A stretch of DNA of 5,064 nucleotides. Source: UBA1049 sp964525815. GTDB taxonomy: Bacteria > Bacillota > Clostridia > Oscillospirales > CAG-382. Shown piece by piece: positions 1-5,064 of this stretch. Within the stretch, counting starts at the first letter, position 1. Each line of letters begins with the position of its first letter. Under the pieces are notes generated by a model. The model had not been told where the DNA came from, did not search any database, and saw nothing but the letters and a program-made list of their open reading frames with translations. The stretch is taken from positions 1 to 5,064 of the forward strand of contig CAZGJQ010000118.1 in assembly GCA_964525815.1 (NCBI GenBank), in the 5' to 3' direction. The position numbers were made by a program, and so were the translations under genes.

Positions 1-1194
1 ATGGGATTGTATGACGAGCTTTCCTACACTGAAAAAGGCAGGGTGTCGGCTGATTTGGCTGTAAGCAAGCCTCAACTAAAAAAGGTAGCACATCATGGTG
101 CTTACGGATTTTGGAGCAGTGAGCAGTCGCATCGGTTTGTTATGTACATGCTGCCTTTTGATGTATCGGCGGCACTTGTTGATGGGAATATTTCTTTTAC
201 CAAGGACAGTCCGGTATCACAGCTTAGCATATCCTTTATAAACCTCGGCGGTGAGCTTGTGGGCAGGCATCGTTCGGTTATCATGCCAAACACGATGCTT
301 GAAATAGGTTTCACGATGGGAAACAGCGCATGGTTGCCGCTCGGTCGGTTCTATATCGATAGAGCGAACACATCCTACCCGGACGAGAGCATTTCAGTTG
401 TGGCACGAAACAGTATCGGTAAGCTTTTAAAAGAACAGAACTTTGATGATAACAACAACTTTCAGAATGCTAATCTGAGAGCAAACCTTGAAGCTATTCT
501 TCAGTTGTCCGGTATTGAGAATTACTTTGTAAGTGATACCTCGAAAACATGGAAGCTTACCTTTGAGCCGGATACCGATTTGCAGACAGGTATTGAGCAG
601 GTTGTTTCGCTGCTTCCCGGCTGGCAGCTACGGGAGAACACAGACGGTATCGTTGGCATCGCACCTATAACCGACAGCCGCTTTGAGCAGTCGTCAATCT
701 ATGTGTTTGAAAGGGACAGAACCTGCTTCTCCTTTAATGTGGAATACTCCGACGAAGCAACCTACAACAATGTCTGTGTTATATGTAAAGAACCCAGCCA
801 GTCGGTTTTTGTTACTCTACCTCCCCATAAGTGGTGGGTATCACCACAAAACAAGACGATGTATGTAACTGTCCCAGATGGAACAAGCGCTGCGGAGCTT
901 ACGGCATATGCTGAGGAGTTGGCAAACTTGATTGCCATAAGCGGCAGGATTGAAAGCTTCGTTGGGATATTCACACCGCAGCTTATTATCGGGGATGAGA
1001 TTGAACTTGTTGAGACAAACGGCAAATCCAGTAAAATCGGCACTGTCACAAGCGTTCGTCATCGTTTCGGAAAAGATGGGTTTATAACAGAATTTGTGGT
1101 TGACAGCTCCGGCAGAAAGGGCAAGGCACTTCTTAGGGATTATGTTTCTCAGCTTGGCAGCACGTCTAAGCAAAACAATGTGGTGATATCATAA
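1..1194 (+). CDS. Phage tail protein, baseplate-hub-like
   Basis: A 397-residue protein with no signal peptide or membrane segment. It reads like the hub proteins (gp27/XkdQ-like) at the tail tip of Firmicute phages, which form a ring at the end of the tail tube. The resemblance is by general pattern, not by a catalytic motif. A beta-rich N-terminal half (about residues 50-145) holds a GRFYID segment (115-120) and a VARNSIGKLL segment (134-143). A middle part carries GWQLRENTDGIVGI (207-220), the usual 'inspect the coordinate and compare' stretch of such hubs. A C-terminal barrel-like part (about 325-370) contains IIGDEIELVE and a VTSVRHRFGKDGFITEF stretch. The ATG is the first base of the window, so the upstream ribosome site is not visible and the true start could lie further upstream. 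No tail-fibre gene stands between it and the lysis genes. Function is a family-level inference; a general tail or host-contact protein is the alternative. Confidence 0.62.
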   Translation: MGLYDELSYTEKGRVSADLAVSKPQLKKVAHHGAYGFWSSEQSHRFVMYMLPFDVSAALVDGNISFTKDSPVSQLSISFINLGGELVGRHRSVIMPNTMLEIGFTMGNSAWLPLGRFYIDRANTSYPDESISVVARNSIGKLLKEQNFDDNNNFQNANLRANLEAILQLSGIENYFVSDTSKTWKLTFEPDTDLQTGIEQVVSLLPGWQLRENTDGIVGIAPITDSRFEQSSIYVFERDRTCFSFNVEYSDEATYNNVCVICKEPSQSVFVTLPPHKWWVSPQNKTMYVTVPDGTSAAELTAYAEELANLIAISGRIESFVGIFTPQLIIGDEIELVETNGKSSKIGTVTSVRHRFGKDGFITEFVVDSSGRKGKALLRDYVSQLGSTSKQNNVVIS

Positions 1195-1208
1195 TATATT
1201 TTTGCGTT

Positions 1209-1238
1209 ACGGCACTCTGATTTTTGGAGTGCCGTTTT
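1209..1238 (+). terminator. Hairpin terminator or attenuator between tail gene and holin
   Basis: A perfect 9-bp stem, ACGGCACTC (1209-1217) with GAGTGCCGT (1227-1235), encloses a 9-nt loop and is followed by only four T (1235-1238). The stem is GC-rich but the T tract is short, so partial termination with read-through into the lysis genes is more likely than a full stop. I see no convincing promoter between it and the holin. Confidence 0.55.
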
Positions 1239-1271
1239 CATATACACAAAATCAGAAAAGGAGCAATTTAA

Positions 1272-1682
1272 ATGAAGGAAATTTGGAACTGGATTCAGAT
1301 CGGCATTGCCGCGATCGGCGGCTGGCTCGGGTATTTTCTCGGAGGGTGGGATGGCTTTTTGTATGCGTTGGTTACCTTTGTGGTCATTGATTATCTGACC
1401 GGTATCATGTGTGCCATAGTGGATAAAAAGCTGTCCAGCGATATCGGGTTTAGAGGTATCTTCAAGAAGGTGCTTATCTTCTCGCTGGTGGCAATCGGAC
1501 ACATCATTGATAAAAGTGTACTCGGTGACGGCTCTGTTATACGGACAGCTGTCATTTTCTTTTATCTCTCTAACGAAGGTGTGTCCATACTCGAAAACGC
1601 CGCACATATCGGTCTGCCCATACCGCAGAAGCTAAAGGATATACTCGCTCAGCTTCACAGTAAAGGAGGAAACGAACCATGA
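1272..1682 (+). CDS. Phage holin, TcdE/toxin-secretion family (phage_holin_4 type)
   Basis: A 136-residue membrane protein that would oligomerise in the cytoplasmic membrane and open holes late in infection, letting the amidase reach the cell wall. Hydrophobic segments lie at about residues 8-24, 28-50, 65-80 and 89-100. Family hallmarks are visible: the VIDYLTGI segment (38-45) in the second helix, then SSDIGFRGIFKK (55-66), and the conserved NEGVSILENAAHIGLPIPQK stretch (101-120) before a short charged tail. Length is normal for this family, which includes TcdE of Clostridioides difficile. The start is set by AAGGAG at 1258-1263, 8 nt before the ATG. The stop overlaps the amidase start (ATGA), so the two are translationally coupled. 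I see no clear second in-frame start that would make an antiholin. Confidence 0.93.
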   Translation: MKEIWNWIQIGIAAIGGWLGYFLGGWDGFLYALVTFVVIDYLTGIMCAIVDKKLSSDIGFRGIFKKVLIFSLVAIGHIIDKSVLGDGSVIRTAVIFFYLSNEGVSILENAAHIGLPIPQKLKDILAQLHSKGGNEP

Positions 1683-2380
1683 ACCTGAATAAGCTGATAT
1701 TCACCAACAATGCCTGCTACAAGGCGGGCAGAACCATCTTGCCAAAGGGCATTATTGTTCATAGCACCGGAGCGAACAACCCAAACCTTAGACGCTATGT
1801 CGGTCCCGATGACGGTCTTCTTGGTAAGAACCAATACAACAACCATTGGAACCAAGATAGACCGGACGGCAGACAGGTTTGCGTTCATGCTTTCATCGGT
1901 AAACTTGCGGATGGCTCTATTGCAACATATCAGACCTTACCATGGAACCACCGTGGTTGGCACGCAGGAGGCTCGGCGAATGATACACATATCGGATTTG
2001 AAATCTGCGAGGATGGCCTTACAGATGCACCCTATTTCAATAAGGTTTACACGGAAGCCGTTGAGCTCTGCGCGTATCTCTGTAAGCTATATGGTTTGAC
2101 GGAAAAGGATATCATTGGGCATTATGAGGGATATCAGAAAGGGATCGCATCCAACCATGGCGACCCGCGAAATTGGTTCCCGAAGCACGGAAAGTCTATG
2201 GACACATTCCGTGCTGATGTTAAAAAACTACTTAATCCGGTCAGCACACCTGCCCCTGCTGAGCCGAAAAAGCTATATCGCGTTCAGGTTGGAGCATACA
2301 GTGTTAAAGCAAATGCCGATGCAATGCTCGCCAAAGTCAAGGCGGCAGGATTTACCGATGCTTTTATTAAATATTCGTAA
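1679..2380 (+). CDS. Phage endolysin: N-acetylmuramoyl-L-alanine amidase (PGRP/Amidase_2) with short SPOR-like C-terminus
   Basis: A 233-residue endolysin that would hydrolyse the bond between N-acetylmuramic acid and L-alanine of peptidoglycan. The catalytic domain covers about residues 15-185. Likely zinc ligands are H28 (in IIVHSTG), H148 (in IIGHYEG) and D162 (in SNHGDPRNW); assignment is by analogy with T7 lysozyme-type enzymes. WNHRGWHAGGSANDTHIGFE (89-108) is the usual substrate-groove region. A Pro/Ala linker (188-197) leads to a single repeat of about 35 residues, YRVQVGAYSVKANADAMLAK and following, which resembles SPOR or CwlC-type wall-binding repeats and is about half of a full SPOR domain. 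There is no signal peptide, as expected for a holin-dependent lysin. AAGGAGG at 1663-1669 lies 9 nt before the ATG, which overlaps the holin stop by 4 nt. A second stop codon follows directly (TAATAA). Confidence 0.94.
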   Translation: MNLNKLIFTNNACYKAGRTILPKGIIVHSTGANNPNLRRYVGPDDGLLGKNQYNNHWNQDRPDGRQVCVHAFIGKLADGSIATYQTLPWNHRGWHAGGSANDTHIGFEICEDGLTDAPYFNKVYTEAVELCAYLCKLYGLTEKDIIGHYEGYQKGIASNHGDPRNWFPKHGKSMDTFRADVKKLLNPVSTPAPAEPKKLYRVQVGAYSVKANADAMLAKVKAAGFTDAFIKYS

Positions 2381-2393
2381 TAAACCAAGTACC

Positions 2394-2431
2394 AAGCCCG
2401 CAGAGCATATAAAACTCTGCGGGCTTTTTTT
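2394..2431 (+). terminator. Strong rho-independent terminator after the lysis genes
   Basis: A perfect 12-bp stem, AAGCCCGCAGAG (2394-2405) with CTCTGCGGGCTT (2415-2426), has a 9-nt loop and runs into seven T (2425-2431). It begins 13 nt after the amidase stop. It separates late transcription from the recombination genes, so the downstream unit needs its own promoter. Confidence 0.93.
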
Positions 2432-2442
2432 ATTTATAGGTG

Positions 2443-2448
2443 TATAAA
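2443..2448 (+). promoter_or_regulatory. Weak -10-like box upstream of the SHOCT-like gene
   Basis: TATAAA at 2443-2448 lies just after the terminator and 41 nt before the start codon of the SHOCT-like gene. The place where a -35 box would sit (about 2420-2425) falls in the terminator stem and does not resemble TTGACA. It is offered only because the gene needs some promoter after so strong a terminator. Confidence 0.22.
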
Positions 2449-2522
2449 ACGCACCACTTTTCTCCGTATAGCGAGGAGGTGGTTTTTCATGATTAATGAA
2501 CAAAAACTTGATTTGGTGCGTT
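2448..2522 (+). repeat. Inverted repeat spanning the start of the SHOCT-like gene
   Basis: AACGCACCA (2448-2456) is the perfect reverse complement of TGGTGCGTT (2514-2522), 57 nt further on inside the coding region. The left arm overlaps the 5' arm of the hairpin over the ribosome site (2453-2457), so the two pairings exclude each other. A 9-bp match can occur by chance; the overlap makes it worth noting. Confidence 0.35.
2453..2483 (+). promoter_or_regulatory. Possible hairpin hiding the ribosome binding site of the SHOCT-like gene
   Basis: The Shine-Dalgarno AGGAGGT (2474-2480) can pair with sequence just upstream: CTCC (2462-2465) with GGAG (2475-2478), and ACCAC (2453-2457) with GTGGT (2479-2483), leaving a bulge of four T and a 9-nt loop. 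If it forms, it would limit translation of the downstream gene. The pairing is seen in the sequence; the regulation is inferred. Confidence 0.35.
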
Positions 2523-2728
2523 GCCCTATTAGCGAAGGGCAAAAAATCGATGGTGTAATGAACACAACTCCGCAGGAGCAAATGCAGCGCGAGGTTGACT
2601 ATGTGAGAGCACAACAAATACTCACTTCTATGCTTGAGAAAGGCTTAATTACCTTGTCAGAATTCAACAAGATAACCGAGTTAAACCGCAAAACTTTCTC
2701 ACCATTATTAGCTGAGATTATGCTCTGA
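2489..2728 (+). CDS. Small SHOCT-like domain protein next to the recombinases
   Basis: A 79-residue soluble protein. The C-terminal part, about residues 30-79, has the look of a SHOCT domain: two helices with VDYVRAQQILTSMLEKGLIT (36-55) followed by LSEFNKITELNRKTFSPLLA (56-75). SHOCT domains are short, often C-terminal modules thought to mediate oligomerisation or nucleic-acid contact; no enzyme activity is known for them. Proteins of this type recur immediately upstream of serine recombinases in Firmicute prophages, so a helper role in recombination or its control is a reasonable inference, not a demonstrated one. The start at 2489 is chosen because GAGGAGGT (2473-2480) sits 8 nt upstream. 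An inner ATG at 2558 would give 56 residues beginning MNTTPQEQMQ, nearer the bare domain, but has no good ribosome site. The first 23 residues include LVRCPI, which recalls the beginning of cysteine-rich KTR proteins. Confidence 0.78.
   Translation: MINEQKLDLVRCPISEGQKIDGVMNTTPQEQMQREVDYVRAQQILTSMLEKGLITLSEFNKITELNRKTFSPLLAEIML
2521..2542 (+). repeat. Short hairpin inside the SHOCT-like gene
   Basis: TTGCCCT (2521-2527) pairs perfectly with AGGGCAA (2536-2542) across an 8-nt loop. It is followed by A, not T, so it is not a terminator on the + strand. It stacks directly next to the right arm of the inverted repeat ending at 2522. Confidence 0.4.
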
Positions 2729-2755
2729 AATCGTTGATATTACTTCGTTTCAGAG
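2723..2755 (+). repeat. Inverted repeat CTCTGAAA...TTTCAGAG over the SHOCT gene end
   Basis: CTCTGAAA (2723-2730) and TTTCAGAG (2748-2755) are perfect 8-bp inverted copies separated by 17 nt. The left arm contains the stop codon of the SHOCT-like gene and the right arm lies in the spacer of the candidate recombinase promoter. There is no T tract after it, so it is not a terminator. Confidence 0.55.
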
Positions 2756-2762
2756 GTAATAT
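2734..2762 (+). promoter_or_regulatory. Candidate sigma-A promoter for the recombinase genes
   Basis: TTGATA (2734-2739, five of six matches to TTGACA) and TAATAT (2757-2762, four of six to TATAAT) are exactly 17 nt apart. Transcription would begin near 2769, leaving a leader of about 20 nt with the ribosome site at its centre. The boxes fall within two overlapping inverted repeats, so a repressor or one of the recombinases could bind here and control the unit. Confidence 0.5.
2737..2762 (+). repeat. Dyad overlapping the recombinase promoter (possible operator)
   Basis: ATATTACTTC (2737-2746) pairs with GAGGTAATAT (2753-2762) over ten positions, one of them a T-G wobble, around a 6-nt centre. 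It covers the end of the -35 box, the spacer and the whole -10 box, the usual place of a repressor site. It shares 2748-2755 with the neighbouring CTCTGAAA repeat, so as RNA the two hairpins could not form together. Confidence 0.5.
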
Positions 2763-2774
2763 GTGACACTGACC

Positions 2775-2791
2775 AAGGAGGTGAGAATTTG
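2775..2791 (+). promoter_or_regulatory. Ribosome binding site that fixes a TTG start
   Basis: AAGGAGGTG (2775-2783) is a near-perfect Shine-Dalgarno. It lies 7 nt, counted from AGGAGG, before TTG at 2789-2791. No ATG or GTG start is available in this frame close by; the next in-frame ATG codons would remove the catalytic serine. Confidence 0.85.
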
Positions 2792-4351
2792 AAAAAGGTA
2801 ACGAAAATTGCTCAAAACACAGTCGATTTGACTGAGCACTCCAAGCTAAAGGTTGCGGCTTACTGCCGTGTGTCTACCGACAGCGATGAGCAACTCGTCA
2901 GTCTGGATACGCAAATAAAGCATTACGAATCTTACATCAATGCAAACCCTGAATGGGAGTTTGCAGGGCTTTATTATGACGAAGGCATCACGGGAACTAA
3001 AAAGGAAACACGACCCGAGTTGCTTCGGATGATGTCCGACTGTGAAAGCAGAAAAATAGACCTCATTGTAACGAAGTCTATCAGCAGATTTGCTCGTAAC
3101 ACAACCGACTGTCTGGAGTTGGTCAGAAGGCTGCTTGCCCTTGACGTGTTCATTTATTTCGAGAAGGAGAATATTAACACAGGGTCTATGGAAAGCGAAC
3201 TCATGCTGTCAATCCTGTCTGGACTGGCTGAAAGCGAGTCGGCCTCCATATCCGAGAACAGCAAATGGTCTATAAAGCGCAAGTTTCAAAACGGCACATT
3301 TAAAATATCCTATCCGCCCTACGGCTACGACAATGTGGATGGAGATATGGTTTTAAATAAATCTCAAGCTAAAATTGTCCGTTTTATCTTCGCTGAAGTT
3401 TTATCCGGCAAGGGTACGCACAAAATTGCTAACGAGTTAAACCGCCGAAAAGTACCGACTAAAAAAGGCGGTCGCTGGACGGCAACAACGGTACGTGGGA
3501 TGGTCGGCAACGAAAAATACATAGGCGACGCAATTTTTCAAAAGACATATACCGATGACTGTTTTAACCGGCACAATAACAATGGCGAGAAGGAGCAGTA
3601 CCTTGTAAAGAACCATCATGAGCCGATTATCAGCCATGAGGATTTTGAAGCCGCACAGGATATTATCGAACAGCGCGGTAAGGAAAAAGGATTGGAAAGG
3701 CAGAACAAAAAGTATCAGAACCGTTATCCCTTTTCAGGCAAAATCATCTGCGGTCAGTGCGGAGGAACATTTAAGCGCAGAATCCACTCAAGTGGCAGAC
3801 ATAGAATTGCTTGGTGCTGCTCCGCCCATATCGCAAACATCAAGAAATGCTCTATGAAATATGTGCCGGAGTCAGATTGTGAATACGCATTTGTCACCAT
3901 GATGAACAAGCTCATTTTCGGACATGAATTCGTCCTCAAGCCGTTGCTCATAAGTCTGCGTGGAATGAGCTCCGATGAAACTCTGGAGAACATTCAGGTG
4001 CTTGACAGGAAACTCGAAGAAAACGCGGAACAGCGAAATGTACTGGTGGGGCTTATGACCAAAGGTTATCTTGAACCAGCCATTTATAAGAAGAGCAATA
4101 ATGAACTGTTACAAGAGGCAGAACGATTACGCCGCCAAAAAGAATCAATAACCAGATTCCTGAATAACGACTTCCAAAACCTAAGTGAGGTCAGCGCCCT
4201 ATTGCAGTATACTACCAAGGCATCGATGCTGAAGAGCTTTGACGGAGATGTATTCAAACGCTTTGTTGAACGGATTATTGTTTATTCCCGGTCGGAGATT
4301 GGATTCGAATTAAAAAGCGGCATTACATTGAAAGAAAGGCTGGTGAGATAA
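2789..4351 (+). CDS. Large serine recombinase, first of the trio
   Basis: A complete 520-residue large serine recombinase, which cuts all four strands at paired attachment sites through a phosphoserine link and rejoins them after rotation. The resolvase domain spans about residues 20-160: AAYCRVSTDS holds the catalytic S29 and R27, DEGITGT follows at 64-70, and VTKSISRFARN (94-104) carries R100 and R103, matching the conserved active-site arginines. The recombinase DNA-binding domain (about 175-290) starts at PPYGY. A zinc ribbon follows with CGQC (321-324), a C343/C344 pair and C354. A charged, helix-rich stretch (about 396-455) is the probable coiled coil used in synapsis control. All key residues are present, so it should be active. 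It starts with TTG. The stop directly abuts the next ATG, so translation is coupled. Without att sites, integration and excision roles cannot be separated. Confidence 0.95.
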   Translation: MKKVTKIAQNTVDLTEHSKLKVAAYCRVSTDSDEQLVSLDTQIKHYESYINANPEWEFAGLYYDEGITGTKKETRPELLRMMSDCESRKIDLIVTKSISRFARNTTDCLELVRRLLALDVFIYFEKENINTGSMESELMLSILSGLAESESASISENSKWSIKRKFQNGTFKISYPPYGYDNVDGDMVLNKSQAKIVRFIFAEVLSGKGTHKIANELNRRKVPTKKGGRWTATTVRGMVGNEKYIGDAIFQKTYTDDCFNRHNNNGEKEQYLVKNHHEPIISHEDFEAAQDIIEQRGKEKGLERQNKKYQNRYPFSGKIICGQCGGTFKRRIHSSGRHRIAWCCSAHIANIKKCSMKYVPESDCEYAFVTMMNKLIFGHEFVLKPLLISLRGMSSDETLENIQVLDRKLEENAEQRNVLVGLMTKGYLEPAIYKKSNNELLQEAERLRRQKESITRFLNNDFQNLSEVSALLQYTTKASMLKSFDGDVFKRFVERIIVYSRSEIGFELKSGITLKERLVR

Positions 4352-4783
4352 ATGAGTCATACACCATTTGGCTACCGTATTGAAAACGGAAAAGCGGTTA
4401 TTGATATAGAAGCTGCCGAGCAAATAAAGACCCTTTTTCATTCCTACTTGTCTGGTGACTCAATGGAAACAGCCGCAAAAAAAGCGGGCATAACAGCCTT
4501 CCATGCGGGAATCGGTAGAATGCTTCGAAACGCCCGTTATCTGGGTGACGAGTTTTATCCGCCGATTATTGACAAAGACACTTTCTACACTGCCGAGGCA
4601 GAACGAATTATGCGGTCGGAAAGACTTAATCGTACCAGAAAGCCTAAACAAGAAAAAGAGGTAGTCTATCCTAATGCGTTTCATATAAAAGTTGGAACAA
4701 AAGAATTCGACGACCCATTCGGGCAGGCGGAATATGCATATAGTTTGATAGAATTGGAGGTGAACGAGAATGGCAGTCAGTAA
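4352..4783 (+). CDS. Small recombinase-domain protein lacking the catalytic domain
   Basis: A 143-residue protein corresponding to the recombinase DNA-binding domain alone. PFGYRIENGK (5-14) matches the PPYGY start of that domain in the upstream recombinase. A helix-turn-helix-like part SMETAAKKAGITAFHAGIGR (37-56) and RNARYLGDEFYPPIIDKDTF (59-78) follow the same order as the domain's RGMVGNEKYIGDAIF segment. There is no resolvase domain, no catalytic serine and no zinc ribbon, so it cannot cut DNA by itself. The C-terminal 55 residues are charged and unassigned. It is open from end to end, starts in the abutting TAAATG with only a weak GGTGAG upstream, and overlaps the next recombinase by 14 nt, so it looks like a maintained gene and not debris. 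A DNA-binding partner or directionality factor for the two catalytic recombinases is my inference. A remnant of a larger recombinase is the alternative. Confidence 0.88.
   Translation: MSHTPFGYRIENGKAVIDIEAAEQIKTLFHSYLSGDSMETAAKKAGITAFHAGIGRMLRNARYLGDEFYPPIIDKDTFYTAEAERIMRSERLNRTRKPKQEKEVVYPNAFHIKVGTKEFDDPFGQAEYAYSLIELEVNENGSQ
4756..4772 (+). promoter_or_regulatory. Ribosome binding site of the last recombinase, inside the preceding gene
   Basis: GGAGGTGA (4756-4763) lies within the end of the 143-residue gene, with 9 nt from GGAGG to the ATG at 4770. It supports this start and independent loading of ribosomes as well as coupling. Confidence 0.8.
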
Positions 4784-5064
4784 AAATGTCACCGTGATTC
4801 CGGCGAGAAGGCACGCTCAAAAGAATGCGGACGAAGAAAAACCAAAGCTGCGTGTGGCTGCTTATTGTCGTGTTTCAACGGACAGCGAGGAGCAGGCTAC
4901 CAGCTATGACACACAGATTGAGCATTATACCGCTTACATACAAGGTCACCCCGACTGGGTGCTGGCAGGAATATTTGCGGACGACGGCATTTCCGGTACC
5001 AATACTAAGAAGCGTGAGGAATTCAACCGGATGATTGACGAGTGTATGGCTGGTAATATCGATA
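4770..5064 (+). CDS. Large serine recombinase, third gene of the trio (3' end outside window)
   Basis: The first 98 residues of a second large serine recombinase; the reading frame is open to the last base. A 25-residue basic/acidic leader precedes KLRVAAYCRVSTDSEEQ, with the catalytic serine at S36 and R34 two residues before it. DTQIEHYTAYI and DDGISGT follow in the same order as in the first recombinase. By eye, about 40 of 73 aligned positions are identical to the first recombinase over this part, so the two are clear paralogues yet far from recent duplicates. The later active-site arginines, DNA-binding domain and zinc ribbon lie beyond the window, so activity and completeness cannot be judged. 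The start overlaps the preceding gene by 14 nt in another frame. Confidence 0.93.
   Translation, partial: MAVSKNVTVIPARRHAQKNADEEKPKLRVAAYCRVSTDSEEQATSYDTQIEHYTAYIQGHPDWVLAGIFADDGISGTNTKKREEFNRMIDECMAGNID

Larger units (their letters stand above)
1..5064 (+). mobile_element. Prophage (or phage-derived element) right-end segment: tail, lysis and recombination modules
   Basis: A tail hub-like gene, holin, amidase, terminator and then a cluster of serine recombinases, all on one strand, is the end of a temperate phage genome of a Firmicute. The late genes stop at a strong terminator at 2394-2431 and the recombination genes follow as a separate unit. Neither end of the element is inside the window: the first gene starts at base 1 and the last recombinase is cut by the window end, so no attachment site can be located. 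Whether the phage is intact cannot be judged from 5 kb. Confidence 0.85.

Noticed and set aside
841..1607. Two overlapping open frames on the - strand (841-1173 and 1149-1607)
   Set aside because: They lie opposite the tail and holin genes, whose protein families are recognisable, have no convincing ribosome sites, and their products show no family features.
1710..2447. Open frames in other + frames across the amidase gene (1710-2099, 2115-2447)
   Set aside because: They are out-of-frame readings of the amidase, which has clear zinc-ligand motifs in its own frame; the second one even runs through the terminator stem.
2723..2762. The promoter-region inverted repeats as a phage attachment site
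   Set aside because: In an integrated element the att sites lie at its ends, and the genes run on past this point; no second copy of the arms was seen in the window.
4352..4783. The 143-residue gene as the frameshifted end of the first recombinase
   Set aside because: The first recombinase is complete with its own DNA-binding domain, zinc ribbon and coiled coil, and the small protein repeats the DNA-binding domain from its beginning, so the two are separate genes.
4825..5034. A 69-codon open frame inside the third recombinase
   Set aside because: It lies in another frame of the recombinase starting at 4770, which has the catalytic serine motif and a good ribosome site.
1..5064. CRISPR array, tRNA, rRNA, insertion sequence or defence system
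   Set aside because: No regularly spaced repeats, no tRNA-like fold, no transposase with terminal repeats and no recognisable defence gene were seen; the coding sequence is fully explained by phage and recombinase genes.

Overview
The window is the right-hand part of a prophage or phage-derived mobile element from a low-to-mid GC Gram-positive host, most likely a gut Clostridia-type Firmicute (Oscillospiraceae or Lachnospiraceae kind). This rests on the strong AGGAGG-type ribosome binding sites, a TTG start with a perfect Shine-Dalgarno, and protein families (TcdE-like holin, PGRP-type amidase, SHOCT small protein, tandem serine recombinases) that I know mainly from such prophages. The species cannot be told from the sequence. 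Every supported gene is on the + strand.

Region 1 (1-2431) is the end of the late, structural and lysis part. A baseplate-hub-like tail protein (1-1194) is followed by a weak hairpin terminator or attenuator (1209-1238). A two-gene lysis cassette comes next: a class-TcdE holin (1272-1682) whose stop overlaps by 4 nt the start of an N-acetylmuramoyl-L-alanine amidase (1679-2380). A strong rho-independent terminator (2394-2431) closes the unit.

Region 2 (2432-5064) is the recombination module. It starts with a 79-residue SHOCT-like protein (2489-2728). A compact intergenic region (2729-2788) holds a candidate sigma-A promoter and two overlapping inverted repeats. Three serine-recombinase family genes then run in one tightly coupled unit: a full 520-residue large serine recombinase (2789-4351, TTG start), a 143-residue protein with only the recombinase DNA-binding domain and no catalytic domain (4352-4783, abutting TAAATG), and a second large serine recombinase (4770 to beyond the window end, overlapping the middle gene by 14 nt).

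The holin and amidase would release phage by permeabilising the membrane and cleaving peptidoglycan. The recombinase trio would integrate and excise the element. The trio is the most interesting part: two catalytic paralogues bracket a catalytic-domain-less relative, all apparently co-translated, which suggests a multi-subunit integrase. I recall this arrangement from other Firmicute elements, so it is probably not new as an architecture, but the role of the middle protein is not something I know to be settled. No tRNA, rRNA, CRISPR array, insertion sequence or attachment site was found, and no gap longer than 300 nt lacks a gene.
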